Of a stretch of 64,000 bases of DNA, positions 47,799 through 59,737 are shown in pieces. The notes beneath the pieces were generated by a model. The model was not told where the DNA came from. It made no database searches and was given only the letters and a program-made list of their open reading frames with translations. Made by a program: the position numbers and the translations under genes. The DNA is from Myxocyprinus asiaticus (Eukaryota; Chordata; Actinopteri; Cypriniformes; Catostomidae). Within the stretch, counting starts at the first letter, position 1; each line of letters begins with the position of its first letter. The stretch covers positions 24,278,931 through 24,342,930 of the forward strand of contig NC_059372.1 in assembly GCF_019703515.2 (NCBI RefSeq). The letters run 5' to 3'.

Positions 47799-48689
47799 GA
47801 ATACTTCGCCACCAATGAATCCAGCGGAATTTTCTCAGCTCCAGGCTGCATTCGCTTACCAGAGCGAACTTCTCACAAGTTACCAAGAGCAACTGAACAA
47901 CCTAAGAGCTGCAAATGAGAGCCTCACCCACTACATCAACTATCTTCCATCCCCCCAAGCTACACCGGTAAGATTCGCTCTTCCTGAAGTTTGATGGCTC
48001 ACTATAGAAATGTAAGGGGTTTCTATGACAATGTAGAATATATTTCTCCAACCAACAAGAATCATTCAGTCAGGATTCAAAGAAATGTGCATTTATGATG
48101 ACATTACTTACTGGTAAAGTGTTAGACTGGGTTTCTACTGTTTGGGAGACTGATAGGCAACTCCAAACTTTCATTTGATTACTTCGCTTCCCAGATCCAT
48201 GAAGTGTTTGAATACCCGGAGGGAGGTAAAGATGTCTCTGTTCAGCTGCTTCATTTATGCCAGGGTTCACGTTCAGCAGCTGACTTTGCCATACACTTCA
48301 GGACACTAGCAGCCCAAAGTGGATGGAATGATATTGCACTCAAGACTGTGTTCAGAGAAGGACTGAACCACAATTTGCAGGCCAAACTTGCATGCAAGGG
48401 TGAGGATTCAACGCTCACTGAATTCATTTCGTTGGCTGTAAAGATTGATAATTTACTGCGTAACTCGCCACGTTCAAAGATTAGCCGTCACAATTATCAG
48501 TCCATAGTCAAGTCCAGGCATGCCCCGAATCTCCTGAACCTATGCAGATCGCCTATACTAGAGTTTCTGTTGAAGAACGCAATCATCGTCATAAGGAGGG
48601 ACTGTGTTACTACTGTGGTGAAAGGAGTCATCAAAACTCTGCATGCCCTCACAAAGGCAAGAAATATCAAAACTCAAGAACAAAAGTGA
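47781..48689 (+). pseudogene. sushi-like gag (capsid), broken
   Basis: The N-terminal frame to 47994 ([20 protein letters not shown], coiled-coil-like) is followed, after a break, by the capsid frame 48204-48689 with DVSVQLLHLCQGSRSAADFA and FRTLAAQSGWNDIALKTVF. This is the retrotransposon gag pattern also found in domesticated sushi genes, but frames are split here. Confidence 0.85.
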
Positions 48690-49033
48690 GAACCAAGAAT
48701 ATTTCCTTTCCCATACACCACAGTTTTTCTCTTCCCATCGAACTCTCCTTTGATAAATTTAAATGTGTTTCTGCACTTGTCGACTCAGGGGCTGCTGTTA
48801 ATTTGATTCACCAAGATCTTGTACAAGAACTCCATATCCAAACAGTACCTTGCATACCCACCATTAATATCACTGCTGTGGATAATGCAACCATAGGCAC
48901 ACGCATCACTCACCAAACGGTTCCAGTGACACTACGAATTGGATTATTTCACACAGAAACCATATCTCTTAATGTCATCAACTCACCTAAGCATATTCTC
49001 ATCCTGGGTCATTCATGGCTGGCTGTCCCATAA
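48542..49033 (+). pseudogene. sushi-like zinc knuckle and aspartic protease
   Basis: CYYCGERSHQNSACP is a CCHC knuckle (one spacing off the C-x2-C-x4-H-x4-C rule but all four ligands present). It is followed by the protease with ALVDSGAAVNLIHQDL (active-site DSGA) and HILILGHSWLAVP (the flap-side G motif). 163 codons remain open. It is the least damaged part of the element. Confidence 0.85.
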
Positions 49034-49107
49034 TCTCCTGGAACCAGGGTGAGTTAAAACAATGGTCAGACTAATGCCATTCAAACTGTCTTCATGTCAC
49101 AGTCACC

Positions 49108-49826
49108 ATGTCATGTTTAACCACTAGCATTGAAAGTCCTGAGATTCAAGCTCAAATCAAAATCCCCATTGAATATTCTGAGTTTTCTGAAGTTTTCAGT
49201 AAGATCAAGGCAACACAACTACCCCCTCATCGGCCATGGGACTGCGCTATTGAGTTACTGTCCAACATGGCACCTCCTAGAAGCAAGGAATATCCGTTAT
49301 CAAGACCTGAAACCATGGCCATGTAAGTCTATGACGAGGAGGCTCTAGCTTCAGGTTTTATTCGTCCTTCCACCTCACCAGCTGCAGCAGGTTTTTTCTT
49401 CGTTGAGAAAAAAGATGGAGGGCTCTGTCCATGTATTGATTGAACACCGTTACAATCAAATACAGGTATCCACTCCCTCTTGTTCCATCTGTTCTAGAAC
49501 AACTATGTGAAGCACGCATCTACACTAAGCTTGATTTGAGAAGTGCTTACAATCTCATTCGTATTAGAGGAGATGAGTGGAAAAACGCATTCATCACCAC
49601 TAGGGGGCACTAGGAGTACCAGGTGATGCCTTATGGCCTGGCCAATGCACCAGCTGTGTTCCAATCGTTCATCAATGAGATTTTCAGAGACCTCCTCAAC
49701 AAGTGTGTCATCGCCTACATCGACAACATACTTATCTACTCCCATGATAAAGCACAACACAAAGATGTCAAGATGGTCCTCTCATGCCTACAGAAACACC
49801 AACTCTACGTGAAAGCAGAAAAATGA
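49108..49826 (+). pseudogene. sushi-like reverse transcriptase, disrupted
   Basis: Pieces include the pre-[14 protein letters not shown], the [13 protein letters not shown] region near 49530 interrupted by stops, and [20 protein letters not shown] then [10 protein letters not shown]. The polymerase box reads I-D-N instead of I-D-D, so a catalytic Asp is lost. Confidence 0.85.
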
Positions 49827-49916
49827 GTTCCACACTACCCATACAACATTCTTGGGGTATATAATCAGTCATAGGTGTGTCGAGATGGATAACTCCAAGA
49901 TCCAGGCAGCCACGGA

Positions 49917-50374
49917 ATGGCCAAGACCAATACCATTAAGGAGCTACAATGTTTTCTGGGCTACAGGAGGTTTATCTGCAACTACAGTCTCATCTCTGCC
50001 CCTTTAATATCATTGCTCAAAGGAAAACCATCCAAACTTCCATGGAGTGACTCTGCTCAAAAAGCCTTCGAAACCCTCAAGACTAGTTTCACGACCGCCC
50101 CCATTCTCAAGCACCCCGATCCTAACCAACTGTTCATTGTAGAAGTGGATACATCAGACTGTGGCATCGAGGCAGTTATCAACGCCACGGTAACCCTGCA
50201 AAACTCTATCAGTGTGCTTTCTTTTCACGTAAACTAAACTCCGCTGAAAGGAACTGATGTTGGAAACAAAGAGCTACTCTCCATGAAGGCTGCGTTAGAG
50301 TGGCGCTACTGGCTTGAAGGATCTGTCCCTCCATTTCAAGTAATCACCGACCATAAAAACCTCGAACCTCGACC
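49917..50374 (+). pseudogene. sushi-like RT thumb and RNase H start
   Basis: [38 protein letters not shown] and [16 protein letters not shown] show the RT connection and first RNase H Asp. The frame then breaks, and the ITDHKNLE region ends at the deletion junction. Confidence 0.8.
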
Positions 50375-50427
50375 ATAAACTTCCTGCATTTGGATTCTAC
50401 CTTCGCCTCTATGTCGAGTCCCTCACA
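50375..50427 (+). repeat. 3' LTR remnant
   Basis: TAAACTTCCTGCATTTGGAT to GAGTCCCTCACA repeats the last ~50 bases of the 5' LTR with a few substitutions, followed at once by the TAACA duplication. Confidence 0.9.
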
Positions 50428-50750
50428 TAACATCTGTTAAACATCTTAAAAAGATCAGATTTATAAACATTCTAAACAAACGTCTCAAAGAGATCTGATG
50501 TCTCCTTGACATTCAAAAGGAAACACAGCCGTGTATTGCAGATGAGCAATTAACCTAAAAAATATGTCTTCCAGATGTAAAAACACACATTCAGTATACG
50601 TATGCTAACTGGGAATCTTTTAGACTGTATATGGAAAACAGGGTGATTTAGAGTTCTTACACTTATACAGTATCATAATGCACTTTATAAATAGATAATT
50701 TAATATACAGAATCTAAAAAAGGAGGAGAATGGGTTTTCCCATAAAGACT

Positions 50751-50993
50751 AAAGTGATCGTTCACCCAAAAATGAAAATGTCGTCATTTACGCATGTTGT
50801 TACAAACCTCTTTGGAACACAAAAGGAAATGGTAGGTAGAAGATCATTCACTTTCATTGCATCTTTGTTTCATACAATGAAAGTCAATAGTGACTGAGAC
50901 TGAACATTCTGGATTTCCTGTAATCGGGACTGGAACAACATGAGGGTGATTAAATAATTGGAGAATTTTCATTTGTGATTGAACTATTTGTTT
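50751..50993. mobile_element. palindromic fish MITE
   Basis: GTTCACCCAAAAATGAAAAT on the left and TTTTCATTTGTGATTGAACTA on the right are inverted, with TCATACAATGAAAGTCAATA in the core; same family as 18346-18586. Confidence 0.65.
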
Positions 50994-53900
50994 AATACCA
51001 GATAACGGCAAAGCACAACCTTCTTTAGGGGCACTTTGTAGTGCTTTTGGATCAATTCATGCTACCGGGTTACTTGGGCCAAATGCACTCATTAATGGCT
51101 GGAGACAATGTTAGCTTTGGCCTAACACACAGGCAGGATACAAAAGATCTTTCCCCGCTTACCTAATGGCAGCATGCGATTTATAAGTTGTGGAGAGTAA
51201 GCTTTGAGAGACATCTTTGATAAAATTGCTTGAAGTTTGTCCTTCTTAGCCATTAAGTTGGTTACAATTGTTTAAACGTAAAATTGTTTATAATTGTTAT
51301 TCTTGGCAGTTGATGCAGTTTGTTATCATTTGTCTTGTTTTCATGTCCCAATTTAAAAAATGACATAGAAAGCATTTATAAATTAGACAAATTATTCAAA
51401 TTCAAGACTCGAGAGTAATATTTGGCTTCTACATTTGCTTTATACATCTCAAGTCTGTTTGATTGTCGATCAAAAAAATGAAACGTCTCATTATTCATCT
51501 TGATTGATTCCCACACACACACATTAACATGCACTTATCTACTGACAGCTGATGTGGCTGCAGTTTATTCAAGTGAGTTGCTACATGGAGAACCTCCAAA
51601 GAACAGACAGTGTTCTGTCCAGCATTTGGGACCGACCTAAAGATAACGTGAGAGACAGTGGAAACAATTATCAGCAATGTGTGGAAAATGAAGCCTGGAT
51701 GAATTTCTCACAGTCTTGAACAAATACTTTGTATACTGTACCACACTGTTTGAGTACATTGTGTGAGTCCACCACCATCAGCAAACAAAATGCTATTGCT
51801 GCCTTGAAAACAAACGTTAGTGAAATTTGACCATGGCAAAATACCCCTGACATGAGGTCGCTGGGACTGAAGAGTCAGGCTGACAGTACTGTACTACAAA
51901 CACATTACTTAAGAACCTCTTCAGTCTCTTTAAACTATCAAATGAATTAACTAAAACACCAGAGAATAAAGTCATCTAATAATACTATAAAACTCTGAAC
52001 CATGTGCTCTACATGCTTCACATCCTCCCTAAACAAACAGTGTACATTGCTCAACTATCTAGACCATTTGATTACAGAAATACTATATATTAAAATAATA
52101 TCACACAGTAATATGTACTGTATATACGTAACTAAAGCAATATAAAAAAAAACAATGAAAATAATTATATTAACAATATGCCAAAACTATTGAATCAAAT
52201 GAGCTTTTTTTAAGTCTCCATATGATACTGCAGGGGTAAAGTATGGATGTGAGAACAGTTTTTAGGGCATAATCTGTTTGATCGTAGGACAAAACTACAG
52301 GTAATCGAACATGGCTGACAGTGATTAGTGCAGCAAATGAATGTGCAGCACCTTTAGCGTAAAATTATAGAGCAAGTCAGTCTATATTGATTTCAGCTTT
52401 GAAAATGATGGGAGAAAATCCATATCACACTCAACTGAAAACCTTTTAACATTTGGAGCTAAAAACATGTAAATGGATTAGGTGCATCTAAGGTGGCAAA
52501 ACTTGCACATTCTGCCCTCTTTACATTCATCACTTTATTTTAGTTTACTATTTCGTTTACATTATTTGCTGTTGTTTTTAGCAATATTGTGATGAATACT
52601 GAACCATCATCATTTTTATCTGTTAAAATAGCTCCGTTTTTAATTGAATCTTTAGTTTATATTGAATAAAATGTTTAGCTCTGTTTTTACTTTGTGCTGA
52701 ACTCAAGCAATGACACAAAACTAGATCCTTATACTGTAAAAATATTTTTTTAGCTACATAAAACTGAAAACTTTCATTTAATTGCTGCCTTAATTTCTGC
52801 TGAATTTACACCACTTACTGTAAATCCATGATGTTTTGACCACTTTTAATGTAATTATTGATGAATAAAACTCATAAAATTAAGTAGAAATGAATTATTG
52901 TGAATCATCCATTTAAATGTATAAAATATGAAAACATTTTCACAGTTTAATTCCCAGTCATCCAGAACAATTTCCTTTTAGGGTGAAATTTCAAATACTT
53001 ACACATTTAGGTCTTTTCCAGTGAGCAACAGTCACCAGCAGTGGACTGAGATGTGCATACCGACTTTTAGCCATGTTTAAAAAGTAAAAGTCCACAACCT
53101 TTTGTATACACGTTCTACTTCAAAAGTCAAAAAGCACCATATGATCTGGAGGATGCAGTTACGAAGTGACCATTAGAGATATCTGCCTCTGTCTTCATAA
53201 GTGAGAAGAAATCTCTAGCCCAAAGTGCTACAGCAAATTCCATGTCAAGAAAGTGAGAAAACTCCAGCTGAGCAGCACTGTTCTTGTATAATATCCTGCA
53301 GTGTGTACTCTAGGAGGTGTGTGCATGTCTGTAACCTGAAGTCTAACTGTGTTTTTAAGCATAAAGATCCACTGACTCCATGCGCTTATACTTGTGCTCA
53401 CAGATGTGCAGGGGAGGATGCATTCCAACAGACTTACCCTCTCTTCCTCTTTTACTATTTCTTGCTCTATTTCTTTCTCTTTCACTGGCAAAGGTTCTGA
53501 GTCTGAATCTGCACTCTTTCAGACAGACAAGCCTGTGTAGAGTCTGCCCTGAATAAGCTCTCAAAAATCTGTAATGCAACATGAGTCATCAATATTTTTG
53601 GACACTACCATATAGATGTCCTCAAAGCAAACAAACAAAACTCTCATGTTGATTTCATGGGGTCTTTAAACAGTCTCTGTAAATCACCTTTATATATACA
53701 GCTTCCGATGCAGCTTTGGTGCTGCCATTGCAGTATAAAAACTGCAAAAGAAATGTGAATAGTTCCCTTATTATGCTGATCTCAGAATAGTTCATAAAGG
53801 TAAAGCTGATCAGCATGGATACATTGCCCTATGGTTTGACTGCTTTTTTGACTTAGTCTTTGGACAAAAACAAATTTAAAAGCATGTCACCAACAAGTGC

Positions 53901-54597
53901 ATTCAATATATGTAGGCTTGCAGGAAAGGTGAGGTTGATGGTGTTTAAGAGGATGAGAAGGAGGGATAGACAGAGAGGGAGCGGATTGTGATGCAAGACT
54001 GACTGTTTATTATGTCAGCTTAATAGGTCTGTCATTAGTTTGATTTATGCATCATCATTATTAGAGCTATATGTCCAGTTTACACCAGGTGTATCAGCTG
54101 TAATTGCCTTTAACCTTACGACTCTTTCTTTCTGCCACATATCTTTAATTACTTCCTTTTGAAAAGCAATTCCAGAACAATTCCAGGAACAGGAAGTTGG
54201 TTTGTTATTGACAAAAGAAATTTATGTTATCAAGTAACTTCCCTGTATTGATTTGACACATTGAAATGTCAAAATTCCATTTACGATGTAACAACCTTTT
54301 CTGATTATGCAACTTCCTTATGTTATGATCACACATAACAAACTTTGTATTAGACCAACATCCAAATGCTTTCTATGAAAGAGAAAACGCCAATGAATTT
54401 GAAAAGGGATGAAGTTGTAAATGTGTACATAGAGAAGGTGTGTTCTGAGTCACACATTCATGCACACACAGAGACACATGCTCAAATTATATTCTCTCCA
54501 GAAAGAGCTTGAAAAGAGCCATAATGTATATTAACCTCATTACTTGAGAAACAGTCCTTCAGAGCTCTTATTAGAGCTACTATTATATTATTATATA

Positions 54598-54604
<7 letters not shown>
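50994..54604. other. rap1gap 5' intron, nothing recognised
   Basis: 3.6 kb of AT-rich sequence. I searched by eye on the minus strand for the upstream RAP1GAP exons and saw none. Short ORFs here have no recognisable domain. Confidence 0.45.

Positions 54605-54646
<42 letters not shown>
54605..54646. repeat. (TA)n microsatellite, Tc1 target
   Basis: About 20 TA units end at the left terminus of the Tc1/mariner element, and a short TATATATA stub follows its right terminus. Confidence 0.9.
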
Positions 54647-54648
<2 letters not shown>

Positions 54649-54651
<3 letters not shown>

Positions 54652-56208
54652 GTGCATCTCAATAAATTAGAATGTCGTGGAAAAGTTCATTTATTTCAGT
54701 AATTCAACTCAAATTGTGAAACTCTTGTAATAAATAAATTCAATGCACACAGACTGAAGTAGTTTAAGTCTTTGGTTCTTTTAATTGTGATGACTTTGGC
54801 TCACATTTAACAAAAACCCACCAATTCACTATCTCAAAAAATTAGAATATGGTGACATGCCAATCAGCTAATCAACTCAAAACACCTGCAAAGGTTTCCT
54901 GAGCCTTCAAAATGGTCTCTCAGTTTGGTTCACTAGGCTACACAATCATGGGGAAGACTGCTGATCTGACAGTTGTCCAGAAGACAATCATTGACACCCT
55001 TCACAAGGAGGGTAAGCCACAAACATTCATTGCCAAAGAAGCTGGCTGTTCACAGAGTGCTGTATCCAAGCATGTTAACAGAAAGTTGAGTGGAAAGAAA
55101 AAGTGTGGAAGAAAAAGATGCACAACCAACTGAGAGAACCACAGCCTTATGAGAATTGTCAAGCAAAATCGATTCAAGAATTTGGGTGAACTTCACAAGG
55201 AATGGACTGAGGCTGGGGTCAAGGCATCAAGAGCCACCACACACAGACGTGTCAAGGAATTTGGCTACAGTTGTTGTATTCCTCTTGTTAAGCCACTCTT
55301 GAACCACAGACAACGTCAGAGGCGTCTTACCTGGGCTAAGGAGAAGAAGAACTGGACTGTTGCCCAGTGGTCCAAAGTCCTCTTTTCAGATGAGAGCAAG
55401 TTTTGTATTTCATTTGGAAACCAAGGTCCTAGAGTCTGGAGGAAGGGTGGAGAAGCTCATAGCCCAAGTTGCTTGAAGTCCAGTGTTAAGTTTCCACAGT
55501 CTGTGATGATTTGGGGTGCAATGTCATCTGCTGGTGTTGGTCCATTGTGTTTTTTGAAAACCAAAGTCACTGCACCCGTTTACCAAGACATTTTGGAGCA
55601 CTTCATGCTTCCTTCTGCTGACCAGCTTTTTAAAGATGCTGATTTCATTTTCCAGCAGGATTTGGCACCTGCCCACACTGCCAAAAGCACCAAAAGTTGG
55701 TTAAATGACCATGGTGTTGGTGTGCTTGACTGGCCAGCAAACTCACCAGACCTGAACCCCATAGAGAATCTATGGGGTATTGTCAAGAGGAAAATGAGAA
55801 ACAAGAGACCAAAAAATGCAGATGAGCTGAAGGCCACTGTCAAAGAAACCTGGGCTTCCATACCACCACAGCAGTGCCACAAACTGATCACCTCCATGCC
55901 ACGCCGAATTGAGGCAGTAATTAAAGCAAAAGGAGCCCCTACCAAGTATTGAGTACATATACAGTAAATGAACATACTTTCCAGAAGGCCAACAATTCAC
56001 TAAAAGTGTTTTTTTTATTGGTCTTATGATGTATTCTAATTTTTTGAGAGAGTGAATTGGTGGGTTTTTGTTAAATGTGAGCCAAAGACTTAAACTACTT
56101 CAGTCTGTGTGCATTAAATTTATTTAATACACGAGTTTCACAATTTGAGTTGAATTACTGAAATAAATGAACTTTTCCACGACATTCTAATTTATTGAGA
56201 TGCACCTG
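54649..56208 (+). mobile_element. Tc1/mariner transposon with long inverted repeats
   Basis: Starts CAGGTGCATCTCAATAAATT and ends with its inverse, GAGATGCACCTG, next to TA. The arms are alike over about 200 bp (for example AGTAATTCAACTCAAATTGT and its inverse near 56140). A single transposase gene occupies the centre. Length 1560 bp is normal for the superfamily, so the element is structurally complete. Confidence 0.93.
54912..55952 (+). pseudogene. Tc1-like DD34E transposase with one in-frame stop
   Basis: Two consecutive frames in the same phase, 54912-55133 and 55134-55952, are separated only by one TGA (55131-55133). The first holds the paired-like HTH (KTIIDTLHKEGKPQTFIAKE, GCSQSAVSKHVNRK). 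The second holds HTH2 and the catalytic domain: Asp in VLFSDESKF, Asp in FQQDLAPAHTA and Glu in NSPDLNPIENLW, with exactly 34 residues between the last two. The total of about 346 codons equals a full-length Tc1 transposase. An Arg CGA to TGA transition would explain the stop. Re-initiation downstream would lack the DNA-binding domain. Confidence 0.93.
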
Positions 56209-56334
56209 TATATATATTGATGGGAGGGCTCATTTGAAGCTTTGTCATTCTGCTGAATAAACATCTCATATATTTTATAATAGGAAAAAATATAAAAAAG
56301 AAAATTATTGGGTACATTATATTTTTGTTTTATG

Positions 56335-57271
56335 GGTGTTTCTGCAATTTTTCATGTTGAAGGGCAATTTTCAGGGTTCATATTAAAAGAGATTTCAACT
56401 TTTGATGTTATATGAAGGTCACATTAAAACTGACATAAAACTAACTTTTTACCATCCCTTCATTTATTTTTTGTACCTTTCAAATGTCTTTTAGATTTGA
56501 CAGTTTTAGCCTTGTCCCAGAACCAGAATTTCAATACTAAGCTATGACAATCCATTATAAAAATACAAGTTATTACATGTTTAAACTATGATAATCTAAA
56601 CAAAGAGTAAAATAAACATTAACCATTTCAGTATTTATTGTGGTAAAATTATTTCTGTCAATTCTATCAAAAATTACGACTGTCCTAATTTTGCCCTTAA
56701 TAAGTTTTTTTTTTCTTTTAAGTTAGTGTACTTGTTAACCAAGTCGACAAAATGTCAGTGAAGAGCATGTTTGACATAAAATATGAGAAGGTAAAAATCA
56801 AGGTAAAAATTACTTGTGAGCAGAATATTTCGAATATTAGGCATCATTTCCAAAAAAGCTTTAATTTAGCCAAATTGGGCAAGAAGTGTGAAAATATTAT
56901 TTAATTGTGTGTATTTAGGATACATAAAATATTAGCTATGAAATAAGTCTTAGCAAGACAAAAGAAGTTTGGACATTATTATTATTTTTTTTTTATTTAA
57001 TTTAATTTTCATCACCATCATTTCCACCACAGAATTCTATTAAACACAATACAGAATTTGAGTGTGGTAGAAATTACATTGTGGTAGAAATTTTCATAAC
57101 AAAAATGACAAATCTCCTGTGATGCATGTACAACGACTGTTGGACATTGTTAGTAGACAAATTAAATAAACCAGTGAGAGTGTGAATGATGTTTTAAGGA
57201 GACTTTACTTTCCTTTTATTTTCTAAGTTCACAGTGCTGAAAGTGCCCGATTTTCAAGAAACACCAATATA
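56335..57271. mobile_element. possible TIR element (TGGGTGTTTCT ends)
   Basis: TGGGTGTTTCTGCAATTTTT at the left and the inverse of the right TTGGTGTTTCTTGAAAAT are weakly inverted around AT-rich non-coding DNA. Ends and duplication are uncertain. Confidence 0.35.
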
Positions 57272-57370
57272 TAGCTTAAAATATAGTTGCTCTGAATGGT
57301 ACAGCCAACAATCTTAGGGCTATGCACTTAGATGAATAATGTTTTTTATCGGACTAGGGTAACAGAGGAA

Positions 57371-58107
57371 CAGTGTTGCCAACTTAGCGACTTTGTCGCT
57401 AGATTTAGCGACTTTTCAGAACAAATCTATTGACTTTTTGGACAATCTTTAGCTACCTTCCGTAGAAGAAAGTCGCCAGTACTGCCCCGCGAGCGCGTGG
57501 TCTTGCTTTCCTGCCTGGACTCGGAGGTACAACTCTCTCTGCGTCTTCTCTGTTCAGTGAGACTGACAGAGAGAGTGGTGAGAAGGCAGAGCAGCACAAT
57601 CAGTTGACCACACGGCAGCTGACGTAGACGTGAATGAGCTGCGCATGTACAAACAGTGTTGTCAAGGACCAATCACGAATCTGTATTGTTTGCTCCCCTT
57701 ATGTTTTAAATGTAAAGAGTTTAATTTTATTTTTTTTAAATATGCACATAGTTTTTTTTTTTAAAATATGCTCATAGTTTTTTGTAAATATGCACATAGT
57801 GGTTTGTTATGGCTGAGCACTGTGTGACAGAAAAGATAAGAACGTTTCTGTCTTCTAACTGTCTCTCTGAGTGACTGATAGATATAGGCAATTAATAGGG
57901 TATTACAGTATGTACGGTAAGCACAGAGAAGCAAACACATGTAAAGGGCGGACACTATGCAAAATGCAAATGAGACGTGATGATGTCACAAATATGCTAA
58001 TTAGCGTATGACGTCATCTAGCGACATTTAGCAACTTTTCGAGCAGGCTTTAGCTACTTTTCGAGCAGGCTTTAGCTACTTTCCATTGAAACTAGTTGGC
58101 AACACTG
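57371..58107. mobile_element. hAT-type MITE (CAGTGTTGCCAACTT ends), 8-bp TSD
   Basis: CAGTGTTGCCAACTTAGCGA and GTTGGCAACACTG are inverted. Flanks CAGAGGAA (57363-57370) and CAGAGGAG (58108-58115) are an 8-bp duplication with one mismatch. Subterminal repeats AGCGACTTT and TTTAGCTACTTTTCGAGCAGG are present; the latter is tandemly doubled at about 58035-58070. No transposase. Confidence 0.85.
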
Positions 58108-58451
58108 CAGAGGAGTGCTTCGAGAAAGGAGAATTTTCATAAATGTTCCAAAAACATTCATTGTTATCTATGATTCATGCAAACTTAGTGGACTGTCTGT
58201 TCTAATAAAGCTGCAAGCCTGCAAGTGGATTTGGAAATGGAATTTCCCCAGGGCTGAGCAGAAATGTGCAAATCTATTTAGCTGGTCTAAAAAATACATT
58301 CTTACTAAATTGTCAAGTAAATGATAAAGCACTTGTATGGTTATCTCTGTTTTAGCCCCAGCACAGTGTTTGAAATAAACACAATTCCTTTGCAGTGTGC
58401 ACTTAATAGGAAGATATGAAATTTAAGGCAGAATTTCCATAAAGGACACAT

Positions 58452-59585
58452 AAGGCCCTTTCACACAGCAGGAACTAAAGCCCATTTTAGGTACTTTTAC
58501 TCTGAACTACTTTTCGTAGTTTTCGCACATAAGGAACTATAGTTCTTCTTAGCCATTTAGAGGGACTTTTGTAGCTCCTACTCTGGGGTAGGTACTTTAT
58601 GGGAGGAGAGGGACTGTGGGAGGTGCTGCAACTTGTGATTGGTCAAAGCAAAAAAAAAAAAAAAGAAAAAAAAAAAGAGAAACACGAAGAGTCGGCAGCC
58701 GACATGAGTAAACAAACTTACAGCTGCTAGCCTGCTACTCAGAGGATTGTGCTAATTTTCCAATTCCCTGAACAGAAATAAAACCAACAAAGTATCCAAA
58801 TAGTATAGCTTGTTTCACATATTATGTGTGTGCAAGGGGGAGCAAAGCGGCTGCGTGACTTCAACGGGAGACGCGGTTTGAGTTTTCATTGCATCTGTAC
58901 TGTGTGACTATACAAAAAATAAAGTGATTTCTGGATAACTGCACTGAATTTTTCCTGGGATAACAGATATAAATAATAAGATGCTCACTGGGAGTCAGTA
59001 ATTGAAATCTATTATAAACTTAACAGTAATGAAATCTAGTTTACCTGAGGGAAGTATTGCATGCCTGTTACTGCGTTTTTTACTTGCATCAAGACATCTT
59101 TTTTTAAGTCAATGGGTGAGTAGTTCAGTACAGTACTTTTTGGTGAGCCATAAAAGCCTTTATTGTAAAAGATTGTGCTGATTTATACTGTAGGTCTACA
59201 GTGTATTTCAATATGTTTTCCGCCAAGTGATTAAAATAGGCTGAGGCCTCATCTCTCTTCTCATTGCGGCTTCAGGGACGCAGCACCACATGGCTCACCC
59301 AGTGTAAAGACTGTAATCTGAAGAGATAGTTTGTGTAAAACAGCCCTAACAAAAGTGTAGCTCAGATTCTGTTTGTGTTGTTAATTTTGTTGTTGCTATT
59401 GAATCGCGTTTGCATACAATGTCAGAACAAAAATATCGACACTAGATAACATCACTACAGAGGTTGCTTTTGTGTGTGTGAATGCAAAAGGGAAAAGTCT
59501 CCTCGGGTGTGACGTTCCTCCTAAGAGTTCTCATTTAGAAAGTGCCTAAAGGGAAAGTACCGGGACTGTATGTGGGAAAGAGGCT
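58452..59585. mobile_element. TIR element (AGGCCCTTTCACACAGCAGGAAC)
   Basis: The left AGGCCCTTTCACACAGCAGG and the inverse of the right AGCCTCTTTCCCACATACAG are imperfect inverted ends. GGAACTAAAGC / GTACCGGGACT motifs are subterminal. Non-coding; includes an A-rich tract at 58650-58675. Confidence 0.55.
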
Positions 59586-59683
59586 ATTTTTAGACACTTA
59601 CCATGTCTGTTCAATCTAAAAGAAAATCAAATTAGATTTACTGAAAACTAACTTTGTTAGATAAGCATGTGGAGACAAATCTG

Positions 59684-59685
<2 letters not shown>

Positions 59686-59733
<48 letters not shown>
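59686..59733. repeat. (GA)n microsatellite
   Basis: About 23 GA units; a degenerate TCTC/CTGT tract lies at 59840-59890. Confidence 0.95.

Positions 59734-59737
<4 letters not shown>

Larger units (their letters stand above)
47388..50427 (+). mobile_element. sushi-like Ty3/gypsy element, internally deleted, perfect TSD
   Basis: Flanked by identical TAACA at 47383-47387 and 50428-50432. It has a full TG..CA 5' LTR, then gag, a zinc knuckle, protease, reverse transcriptase and the start of RNase H. It jumps from the RNase H region straight to the last ~50 bases of the 3' LTR. Integrase, the polypurine tract and most of the 3' LTR are gone. It is opposite in orientation to rap1gap, in the intron upstream of exon 1. 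Confidence 0.9.

Noticed and set aside
47781..49033. domesticated sushi-type gag/protease host gene
   Set aside because: Gag is split by frame breaks, the element still has LTR and TSD, and the polymerase is also degraded; nothing indicates selection on gag.
53225..53582. overlapping 75-91 codon ORFs on both strands
   Set aside because: Cys/Phe-rich or charged low-complexity translations with no recognisable family and no exon boundaries.
59040..59080. possible upstream rap1gap exon (CCCTCAG|GTAAAC on the minus strand)
   Set aside because: The local translation does not match any RAP1GAP N-terminal sequence I know and it lies within a TIR element.
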